A stretch of 64,000 bases of DNA, from IMG/VR virus record IMGVR_UViG_3300031758_000049, positions 1-64,000 of that record. One strand, 5' to 3'. The notes below the pieces were generated by a model. The model searched no databases. It was not told where the DNA came from and saw nothing but the letters and a program-made list of their open reading frames with translations. Each line of letters starts with the position of its first letter. Positions within the stretch are counted from its first letter, which is position 1. Source of the DNA: a virus. Positions 54,260-60,393 of the stretch are shown here, in pieces. Position numbers and translations under genes: made by a program.

Positions 54260-54526
54260 TTATCGATGCGCTTTAGTTTTTTGCTTTATATTTTTTGGTT
54301 GTGATACAAATTGTTTACCTTTTCTATTACCTTCAGCTTTGGCTTTATTAGTAGCAGCCTTCTCTCCAGATGATAAAGAACTCCAAGCAGATTCAGGTAA
54401 ATATCTTTTTTTACCTTTAGACTTCACCTCTTTAAAAGAACCTTTCTTTTTATTAGCATAGGTTCCAGATGTCATCCACTTTTGAGCTGACCAATCTCTT
54501 AAACTTTGCTGAGGATCTTTAGCCAT
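54260..54526 (-). CDS. Small basic protein resembling the C-terminal part of DUF5872
   Basis: 88 residues. DWSAQKWMTSGTYANKKKG, KRYLPESAWSSLSSGEKAATNKAKAEG and KGKQFVSQPKNI match the pattern 'KW ... RYLP..A...L...E...TN..K ... GKQFV.QP' that I recall as the second half of DUF5872-type proteins of phages and large viruses. The first half of that pattern appears in a separate gene at 54704-54892. The ATG overlaps the stop of the 58-residue gene (TAATG). Function unknown. Confidence 0.75.
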   Translation of the reverse strand: MAKDPQQSLRDWSAQKWMTSGTYANKKKGSFKEVKSKGKKRYLPESAWSSLSSGEKAATNKAKAEGNRKGKQFVSQPKNIKQKTKAHR

Positions 54527-54702
54527 TACTTTTTACCTTTAATTTTAGCTTGAACAGTTTTACTAAGATCTTTTAAATGAAAAAGATAAATACTTGAAGC
54601 GCTATGTTTTTTGCCACTCATTAGATTTCCCTTGCTATCTTTATGAACTCCGGATCCTTTGTAAAGAGTTCCATCTTTTTTATAATGTGGTACGCCTTTC
54701 AT
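54526..54702 (-). CDS. Small basic protein, 58 residues
   Basis: I take the ATG at 54702 as the start, giving MKGVPHYKKDGTLYKGSGVHKDSKGNLM. A longer open frame upstream would run through the neighbouring gene at 54704-54892 and is rejected. The repeated YKKDG/YKGSG and the end LSKTVQAKIKGKK show a small basic protein of the type HYKKDGTLYKG, which occurs near capsid genes in other phages. Function unknown. It sits between the two DUF5872-like halves. Confidence 0.75.
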   Translation of the reverse strand: MKGVPHYKKDGTLYKGSGVHKDSKGNLMSGKKHSASSIYLFHLKDLSKTVQAKIKGKK

Positions 54703-54703
54703 A

Positions 54704-54892
54704 TTACTTCTTAGTTTTATATCCTCCACCTTTTGACTTATACTCTTTAGCAAGTAGTTGAGCCTTTCTTGCGCTCCACTCACCAGGATCACCACCTTTA
54801 GTACCAGCTTTAATCTTATTAAATAAAGACTTTCTCATACCCGCTTTGGTATATACTCCTGCTTGGTTTACTTTGCTTTTAGTTTTTGCCAT
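54704..54892 (-). CDS. Small basic protein resembling the N-terminal part of DUF5872
   Basis: 62 residues. AGVYTKAGMRKSLFNKIKAGTKGGDPGEWSARKAQLLAKEYKSKGGGYK carries the motif 'KGG-PG-WSARKAQLL-KEYK-GGGY', which I recall as the first half of DUF5872-type proteins. It may bind nucleic acid, but that is untested as far as I know. Its ATG overlaps the end of the 115-residue gene by 14 bases. The second half of the family occurs 180 bases downstream as a separate gene. Confidence 0.8.
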   Translation of the reverse strand: MAKTKSKVNQAGVYTKAGMRKSLFNKIKAGTKGGDPGEWSARKAQLLAKEYKSKGGGYKTKK

Positions 54893-55226
54893 TACTTTTT
54901 TTTAGTTTTAATTCTTTAGCTTGATCTTTAGGGTTATTTATTATAATTGTTTTATAAGTTTCAAACATTTTTTTTCTTGCTTCATCAAGATAAGGATTAG
55001 TAGAATTAAAAGTTTGTTTTGGTTCAACTTTAGTAGTATCAGATTCGCCTCCTTGATAATATCTAATAATTTTAGCACTACGAGTATCCTCATTCATACG
55101 ACTTTTTTTAGAAGCCTCAATTTTTTTAGAGGCTCCTACATATCCCATATGACTTCCAAAATTACTTGTTGCAATTGATGTTTCTATTTTTTTACGATCT
55201 TTTGCATATTTATCTTTTCTTGGCAT
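54879..55226 (-). CDS. Small basic protein, unknown (possible homopolymer frameshift at its end)
   Basis: 115 residues starting MPRKDKYAKDRKKIETSIATSNFGSHMGYVGASKKIEASKKSRMNED. It includes RYYQGGESDTTKVEPKQTF and a C-terminal helix (YLDEARKKMFETYKTIIINNP). The last residues KLKKSNGKN are read across a run of eight A; one more A would give the ending KLKKK-stop used by its neighbours, right before the next ATG. That would also remove most of the overlap. Function unknown. Confidence 0.7.
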   Translation of the reverse strand: MPRKDKYAKDRKKIETSIATSNFGSHMGYVGASKKIEASKKSRMNEDTRSAKIIRYYQGGESDTTKVEPKQTFNSTNPYLDEARKKMFETYKTIIINNPKDQAKELKLKKSNGKN

Positions 55227-55228
55227 AA

Positions 55229-55393
55229 TTACTTCTTTTTAGGCACATTGCAAGCTGCAGTATTTAAACCACCTTTATAACGTGTTGGATTAGTAACTAC
55301 TTCACAACATGCTGCTATATTCATTCCTCCTTTATACTGAGTTGGTTTTGTAACTACTTCAGGATACTTGTTTAAAGACTTAATTGTTTTCAT
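55229..55393 (-). CDS. 54-residue protein made of two cysteine-bearing repeats
   Basis: Read from ATG at 55393 to TAA at 55229-55231, filling the gap between two larger genes with 2 bases on each side. It consists of two near-identical units, EVVTKPTQYKGGMNIAAC and EVVTNPTRYKGGLNTAAC, after a short MKTIKSLNKYP start, and ends NVPKKK. Each unit has a YKGG motif and a Cys. No family recognised. The exact fit between neighbours, intact repeat and shared GG motif support it as real. Confidence 0.75.
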   Translation of the reverse strand: MKTIKSLNKYPEVVTKPTQYKGGMNIAACCEVVTNPTRYKGGLNTAACNVPKKK

Positions 55394-55395
55394 AT

Positions 55396-56181
55396 TTATT
55401 TCTTTTTAGATTTAACTGAACCACCTTTTTTATATGAACCAGTCTTAACTACTTGATTTTTATTTCCACCAACAACAAATGAATTTGCTCCAGTATTAGA
55501 AGTATTATTTTTAGTAGTAGTATTTCTACTATTATTAGTATTAGTATTTCTAACATTAGTAGAGTTAGTATTTCTAACATTAGTAGAATTAGTATTTCTA
55601 CTACTATTAGTATTTCTTCCACTACTTTGATCTACTTTAGTATTAGTAGTTTTATTATTAGAATTAGTTGTTTTTTTATTACCCATTGAAGTACCAACAG
55701 ATTTAACAGTTTGTTTTGTAGTTGGTCCACCTTTTAACATTTTTCTCATAGTTTTCATATATTTTTGATTTTTAAGTTTTTGTCCACCAAATTTTCGATT
55801 TTCTATAGCACTCATATTTCCGCTTCCACCTGTAACTGTAGAATTATTTCCATAATTACTAGTATTACCTTCATTAATAGTACGATTAGCACTAGAACTA
55901 CCACCAGTTCCACCTGCACCTCCTGTACCACCAGCTCCTCCAGTTGCTCCAGCTGAAGAACCTGAAGTAGTACTAATATTAGTATTACTATTATTAGTAG
56001 ATGTTGAAGTAGATCTAAGTTTAGATCTACCTGTTCCAATAGCTATAGATAGATTTTCAGCCTTAGATCTTTTCATATCTGCAGCATTTTCATATCCTAA
56101 AGCTTTTGCTTTTTCTGTTTTAGCTTTAGCTCTTCTAATAGCTCTTGGACCTATTAATTTATACTTATTATAACGTGCCAT
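55396..56181 (-). CDS. Low-complexity Asn/Ser/Thr/Gly-rich basic protein
   Basis: 261 residues. The first 60 residues are basic and helical (RAIRRAKAKTEKAKALGYENAADMKRSKAEN). Then come Ser/Thr/Asn-rich linkers and a Gly stretch (GGAGGTGGAGGTGG), a short basic helical island (GGQKLKNQKYMKTMRKMLKGG), and further Asn/Thr repeats with RNTNSTNV repeated. The end is GSYKKGGSVKSKKK, with the KKGG motif of the cluster. It is probably disordered with basic binding patches. It follows the 338-residue gene by 6 bases. Function unknown; a capsid-interior or scaffold-like tether is one possibility. Confidence 0.65.
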   Translation of the reverse strand: MARYNKYKLIGPRAIRRAKAKTEKAKALGYENAADMKRSKAENLSIAIGTGRSKLRSTSTSTNNSNTNISTTSGSSAGATGGAGGTGGAGGTGGSSSANRTINEGNTSNYGNNSTVTGGSGNMSAIENRKFGGQKLKNQKYMKTMRKMLKGGPTTKQTVKSVGTSMGNKKTTNSNNKTTNTKVDQSSGRNTNSSRNTNSTNVRNTNSTNVRNTNTNNSRNTTTKNNTSNTGANSFVVGGNKNQVVKTGSYKKGGSVKSKKK

Positions 56182-56187
56182 ATATTT

Positions 56188-57204
56188 TTATTTTTTCCAA
56201 TGTACTTCAACTTTTTGTAATAAATCTTCTAGAATCTTATCATTTAAAGGATTCTTTAAAAACTCTAAACACTCTGCAGTATTTCTACCCATAATAGTTT
56301 GTGTAGACATATGATAAATCATACCATCTGATTTAGGCGCCAATAACTTATAAAAATTAGCATCTTTAATTAAAGCTCTAAGTTTTAAAGTTTCTACATC
56401 TTGACTAGCTGTATCTAAAAAATACTCAGCTGCTCTACGCTCACTTCTCTCTACACCTTCTCCATTAATAAATGTATCTAAATTATCATAGATAACATCA
56501 ACTGGAGTTGATCTTTTATATTGAGAACTATTGCCATCTACAACTTTAGCTACATACATAAGCTTAGAAACTTGCTTTTTATACATATGCTCAAGTTCAG
56601 CAAGAGCCTTATTACGCAATTTTTTAAGTTCTGTTTTAGTAGCAATTGTATTAATCGCTTTATCTAAATAAAACTTTGGAGCAACTGGTTTATTTTTAGC
56701 ATCATCATAACTCTTTGCTACAATAGAAAATCCACCAGCATTGATTGCGTAAAATCTAATTAGATCATGAGGATTATTTTCTGGATCTAAAGGAACAGGT
56801 TTGTTACCACAACGAACTTTAATCGTAGACCAAAAATCATCATTATCCGGTCTTAGTAATTTTACTTTATTCCAAAAATCAATATCAGTTGGATCTATAA
56901 TATTAGTTGCTAGTTCAGCTTCTAGTTTTGCTACAACTTTATTAATATCTAAAATTACAGCTTCTCTTCTCTCTTTATCTGGAATCAATTTAACTTCTGG
57001 AGCATAAGGATTAAGACCTGTTACATATCTCTTGATTCCATTAAGCTCTATACAAGCTAATTCTTCTTCATGAAATACTCCATCAAATAAAGAGATCCCA
57101 TAATTCTGAAGACCTAGATTATCTACATCAGGGTCAAAGAACGGTTTAATCGAAATTTTTCCTTGATCTGAGATCGTAGGAAGTTCTGTAAGTGTTACTT
57201 TCAT
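56188..57204 (-). CDS. Conserved protein downstream of the major capsid gene, unknown
   Basis: 338 residues. Blocks such as LTELPTISDQGKISIKPFFDPDVDNLGL, GLNPYAPEVKLIPDKERREAVI and RAAEYFLDTASQDVETLKLRALI look conserved in crAss-like phages at this position. The N-terminal half is mixed beta/helical, and the second half mostly helical, with a MSTQTIMGRNTAECLEFLKNP end. No catalytic motif, signal or membrane segment is seen. It is separated from the capsid gene by a 135-base gap with RNA-like structure. A role in capsid maturation or structure is inferred from position only. Confidence 0.7.
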   Translation of the reverse strand: MKVTLTELPTISDQGKISIKPFFDPDVDNLGLQNYGISLFDGVFHEEELACIELNGIKRYVTGLNPYAPEVKLIPDKERREAVILDINKVVAKLEAELATNIIDPTDIDFWNKVKLLRPDNDDFWSTIKVRCGNKPVPLDPENNPHDLIRFYAINAGGFSIVAKSYDDAKNKPVAPKFYLDKAINTIATKTELKKLRNKALAELEHMYKKQVSKLMYVAKVVDGNSSQYKRSTPVDVIYDNLDTFINGEGVERSERRAAEYFLDTASQDVETLKLRALIKDANFYKLLAPKSDGMIYHMSTQTIMGRNTAECLEFLKNPLNDKILEDLLQKVEVHWKK

Positions 57205-57231
57205 TTTATGTTGGTTTAAGGTTAGCTTTTT

Positions 57232-57288
57232 GCACTTGGACCAGGATCGAACCAGTCGTGTCTCTTATTTCAAAACACTATCCAAGCA
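57232..57288 (-). other. D-armless tRNA-like fold (possible tRNA remnant)
   Basis: On the minus strand TGCTTGG (57282-57288) can pair with CCAAGTG (57233-57239) as an acceptor-like stem. An arm ACTGG-TTCGATC-CTGGT (57240-57256) has the canonical TTCGA T-loop. Between them a 7-bp stem GTGTTTT/GAGACAC (57258-57278) closes a 7-base loop GAAATAA. No D-arm fits (only 3 bases are left). No T33 and usual anticodon frame was found for the long stem; a shifted loop TTGAAAT would show a Phe GAA anticodon but a poor stem. It is either a degenerate tRNA, a tRNA mimic, or a piece of tRNA 3' end used as an attachment site. Confidence 0.4.
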
Positions 57289-57290
57289 AG

Positions 57291-57334
57291 GCACCAATAT
57301 GCGGAAGGAAACATGAATAACCTTCCGCTGGCGC
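57291..57334 (-). terminator. Composite hairpin downstream of the major capsid gene
   Basis: On the minus strand GCGCCA, GCGGAAGG, a 12-base loop, CCTTCCGC, ATAT, TGGTGC forms an 8-bp perfect inner stem and a 6-bp outer stem with one G-U pair. It begins 5 bases after the capsid stop codon. There is no T-tract after it, so it may be a weak terminator, an RNase barrier that stabilises the capsid mRNA, or a processing site next to the tRNA-like fold. Confidence 0.6.
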
Positions 57335-57339
57335 TAATA

Positions 57340-58965
57340 TTAGAATGATCCTCCCGTGATTGGGTTTCTCATAACTATCTTCAATACCTTAGTTGGGTCT
57401 TTTACCCAAATAGCTGGCATTGTTTGTGTCATATAAACACGGTATCCATTGAACTGTCCATTAGATTGGAACCCTTGAGTTCTTCCCATGTAGTCCATAG
57501 TACCGTTTTGATACCACCACTTCAATTGATTATCCCAAGATAATTTCAATAAGAAGATATTATCATTTCCTGTATCAGTAATATCAAAGATAATAAAGCT
57601 ATAAGAAGATAATGGGTTACCATCGATAATTGGATTTTCAATATCATTTGTATGGATATTGTCAAAAGCTGGGTTCAATACAAACTTAACATTTGCTAAG
57701 AATGGAATAACGTAGCTAGTATAAGCAAATCCAAATCCTAAATCCATACCCTGGCCAGAGATAGCTCCGATACCACTGTTTTGAGCAGCTTGGATTACTA
57801 AACCAGAATTAGAAGCTTCACGCTTAATAGCTTCATTAACAAGGCGCATACCACCCATACCAGTCTGAACAATAAGCTGACGCTTAGGATCTGGACCTTG
57901 GAATTCAACACGACCTGCGTAGAAATTATAAAGCTCAGCGCGGAATAGTTCAAGAGAGAAATTAGACTTATTATAAACCTTTTTGAAAGAGTTATCTAAT
58001 TGTTTCCAAAGACCCACTGACATACGGATATCATCTGGACCATCTTGCTTGATACGTCCACCGTGTCCCCACATTAAGTAAGTCTCGATATCTGTAGCAA
58101 TTTTAGTAAGATGTGCTGCTTCCATAGAAGTAACAAATGTTCTGCTCAATGTTCCATTAGCAACAGCGCGCTTTACATAATCTTTACCCATAGTAGCAAC
58201 CATGTCTTCAATCTTAGAAATTGACGGATCCATAGATTTGTCAAAGTTTCTCCAGATTTCAGTTACAGGAACTGTACCATCAGCATTCATACCACCACGA
58301 GTCATCATATCTGCGCGAGATGAAATAGAGTAGTGAACATGTGCTTCAGATCCACCTACGAAATTGTAAAATTCGCGGTATCCAGAACGTGTAGTAATAT
58401 CAGAGAATCTTTCTCCATACTCACCACGAGCAGAACCTTTACGGAAAATCTTAGTTTGACCTTCTAAGTATTTATTATCTAAATACTTGTAGTTATCATT
58501 GTTTACAAGTTGAACAGTGTAGATATAACCATCACTAGCTGGAAGAATATCATCCACAGTAATGTACATCTCTGCACCATTATACTTGTCATAAGTGATG
58601 ATATCTCCATGACCAAACTCACGCTTGTTGATTTTGATTCTGAAAGTTGTACCATCTATACCTTTAGTAGTATTATCTGGTTCGATATCTTCGATGATAT
58701 AAGGAAGATCCTGAGATACAGGAGTCTGCCACTTATACTCACCTCTAGCGTTATCTACCATGATAACATTTTTGCCACCAAAACTTGACATCTGATAGAG
58801 TGGCATCTCTACCTTCTGGGTCATTGCCCAGATGTCTACTGGACCCATATCCATAGGTTCAGCGTCTTTTAACATGTTGACTAAGTGGTAAGAATCTACG
58901 TGAGAAGAAGCTTCATACTTCGTGTCACGCAAGAATATACCATTGTTTAAAACTGGAGTGCTCAT
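57340..58965 (-). CDS. Major capsid protein (HK97 fold, crAss-like)
   Basis: 541 residues, starting MSTPVLNNGIFLRDTKYEASSHVDSYH. The sequence blocks QKVEMPLYQMSSFGGKNVIMVDNARGEY, EFGHGDIITYDKYNGAEMY and GQTKIFRKGSARGEYGERFSD are typical of crAss-like major capsid proteins, with an E-loop-like N-terminal region and a mixed A/P-domain core. It lies 28 bases after the scaffold candidate and forms the icosahedral shell. Its codon choice is somewhat more G/C at third positions than the surrounding small genes, as expected of a highly expressed gene. Identification is by position, length and remembered blocks; no protease site for a delta domain is evident. Confidence 0.9.
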   Translation of the reverse strand: MSTPVLNNGIFLRDTKYEASSHVDSYHLVNMLKDAEPMDMGPVDIWAMTQKVEMPLYQMSSFGGKNVIMVDNARGEYKWQTPVSQDLPYIIEDIEPDNTTKGIDGTTFRIKINKREFGHGDIITYDKYNGAEMYITVDDILPASDGYIYTVQLVNNDNYKYLDNKYLEGQTKIFRKGSARGEYGERFSDITTRSGYREFYNFVGGSEAHVHYSISSRADMMTRGGMNADGTVPVTEIWRNFDKSMDPSISKIEDMVATMGKDYVKRAVANGTLSRTFVTSMEAAHLTKIATDIETYLMWGHGGRIKQDGPDDIRMSVGLWKQLDNSFKKVYNKSNFSLELFRAELYNFYAGRVEFQGPDPKRQLIVQTGMGGMRLVNEAIKREASNSGLVIQAAQNSGIGAISGQGMDLGFGFAYTSYVIPFLANVKFVLNPAFDNIHTNDIENPIIDGNPLSSYSFIIFDITDTGNDNIFLLKLSWDNQLKWWYQNGTMDYMGRTQGFQSNGQFNGYRVYMTQTMPAIWVKDPTKVLKIVMRNPITGGSF

Positions 58966-58993
58966 TGTGTTGTTATTTATTTAGTTATTAATA

Positions 58994-60277
58994 TTATCTT
59001 TTAAAAAATCCACCTGTTGGTCTTTGAATTCCACTACGAGTTCTAGTAGATGCTCTTTGATCAGCATCAATATCAGATCCCACGGAAGAACCAATTTTAT
59101 TTTTTTCTTCTGTTTTAAGTAATCTAACTGTTTTCTCTATAGTACTTTTTGAACCATTTTCTTTAACCTTATTTCTATAGCCATCAGGATCTGCTAATAA
59201 CCATAATGCTTCTGCTACAAGAGCATGATTAGGTTCTACAAATTGATACTTTTCTAATAAGTGTCCTAAGAGATTTGTTTGTTTACCTGAAACAGAAGGA
59301 TAGTTTGCTTGTACTAGACCACTATACAATAAACCTTGTGTTTTTTTATCAAGTTTTAAACCATTAATTTCAGCTGGTTCTAATACTTGATATATATTTT
59401 CCATATATGCTTGAGCATGTTGCTGTTGTTGTTTACGCAATTGCTCTTGTCTAGCAAGTTGTTGTGCAACTACTTGCTCTTGCATAGCATCCAATTTTGG
59501 TTTGAATTTTTTAGCTTTAGACTCTAATTCATCTCGATCTCTCCAGCCAATAATCTCTTCTTCAATTTCATCTGGTGTCCAATCTGGATTTGTAGCATTA
59601 AGATATGATCTAACAATTTGTTCTTGATCACTTTCTTCTGAAGGATCAAGTTGTCGAACTTCTTCTACTTGAGCTAGAGTTCTAAATAAACCTTTCAAAT
59701 CTTTCCCTCCATCAGCAATATACTTTGCAGCATATTGCATCTCTTCAGGAAGAGAATCAAAAAATTCTATTGGAACTTGTTGACGTATTTTATTTTCTTT
59801 CTCTTTAAAATTAGCTGTAAAAAGTTCTTCAAAATCTTTAACTGAGTATTTAGTAAGATCCTCATCTTCTCCCTTTTCATTTTGAAAAGGAACAATTTGA
59901 TTAGTTTCAATAAGCCTTTGAGCAAGTTCTAACATAGCATCTTTACTCATCTTAGGTCTTCCACCTGGCTTATCTGGATCTGCAGTTATTTGATTTAAAA
60001 TCTCTTCTTCATCTTCCTTAGTTAATTTTTCTGGAAGAGAATCATCTTTCTTAAAATTTGTTTTTACATCCGGTGATGATGAATCATCCTCATCATCTTT
60101 TTCAAGGAACGAAAGATCTACTTTTTTATTAGTGAAAATATTAGGTTTTTCAACCTGTTTTTTCTCACCTTCTGGAACCATAACACTCTCTGCGCCAGGG
60201 GTTCCTAATAGTTGATCTAAATCGGCAATATCCACTGTTTTAACAGTGGTTGTGCCTTCTTCTTTTTTATCTGACAT
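58994..60277 (-). CDS. Putative capsid scaffolding protein
   Basis: 427 residues between portal and major capsid genes, the usual place of a scaffold. The N-terminal 170 residues are acidic and probably disordered (EKDDEDDSSSPDV, LTKEDEEEILNQITAD). The middle is helical, with a Gln-rich coiled coil (QEQVVAQQLARQEQLRKQQQQHAQAY). The C-terminus is basic (STRTRSGIQRPTGGFFKR), like scaffold ends that bind capsid protein. No protease motif is seen. It follows a 113-base gap that has promoter-like words and a dyad, so a new transcript may start here. Role is inferred from position and composition. Confidence 0.7.
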   Translation of the reverse strand: MSDKKEEGTTTVKTVDIADLDQLLGTPGAESVMVPEGEKKQVEKPNIFTNKKVDLSFLEKDDEDDSSSPDVKTNFKKDDSLPEKLTKEDEEEILNQITADPDKPGGRPKMSKDAMLELAQRLIETNQIVPFQNEKGEDEDLTKYSVKDFEELFTANFKEKENKIRQQVPIEFFDSLPEEMQYAAKYIADGGKDLKGLFRTLAQVEEVRQLDPSEESDQEQIVRSYLNATNPDWTPDEIEEEIIGWRDRDELESKAKKFKPKLDAMQEQVVAQQLARQEQLRKQQQQHAQAYMENIYQVLEPAEINGLKLDKKTQGLLYSGLVQANYPSVSGKQTNLLGHLLEKYQFVEPNHALVAEALWLLADPDGYRNKVKENGSKSTIEKTVRLLKTEEKNKIGSSVGSDIDADQRASTRTRSGIQRPTGGFFKR

Positions 60278-60357
60278 GTTGGTTGGTTTTTATGATCTGA
60301 CAATTAAATTTACTCAAAAATATAAAATCTAAACTTAATAAATTTACACTTATAAAC
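60278..60357 (-). promoter_or_regulatory. Candidate promoter upstream of the scaffold and capsid genes
   Basis: AT-rich gap. On the minus strand TTTATAAGTGTAA (60344-60356) is followed by TATTTTTG (60315-60322), matching the Bacteroidota -7 form TAnnTTTG, then TAAATTTA. The same words occur at 28579-28645, where their spacing is ten bases shorter. A start here would raise scaffold and capsid expression. Confidence 0.4.
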
Positions 60358-60393
60358 TAATAGTGAAACATTTGTTAAATTATATCACTATTA
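60358..60393 (-). promoter_or_regulatory. AT-rich 9-bp dyad overlapping the portal stop codon
   Basis: TAATAGTGA (60358-60366) and TCACTATTA (60385-60393) are perfect inverted copies with an 18-base spacer. On the minus strand the first arm includes the portal TAA. It is too A/T-rich and lacks a T-tract to be a standard terminator; it could be an operator or an mRNA end structure. Confidence 0.4.

Noticed and set aside
54703-54795. N-terminal extension of the 58-residue gene
   Set aside because: The extra 31 codons lie entirely inside the well-supported DUF5872-like gene at 54704-54892; the ATG at 54702 fits the 1-base gap.
55500-55620. Short DNA repeats (TTAGTATTTCTA-type), possibly a CRISPR-like array
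   Set aside because: They are in frame, encode RNTNSTNV-type low-complexity protein, and have no unique spacers of regular length.
55765-55956. Plus-strand open frames inside minus-strand genes (for example here and at 5829-6179)
   Set aside because: They are antisense shadows with skewed composition and no independent gap, start signal or family pattern.
57232-57288. A complete, functional tRNA gene
   Set aside because: There is no D-arm, only 3 bases between acceptor and the next stem, and no anticodon loop with both a T33 and a well-paired stem.
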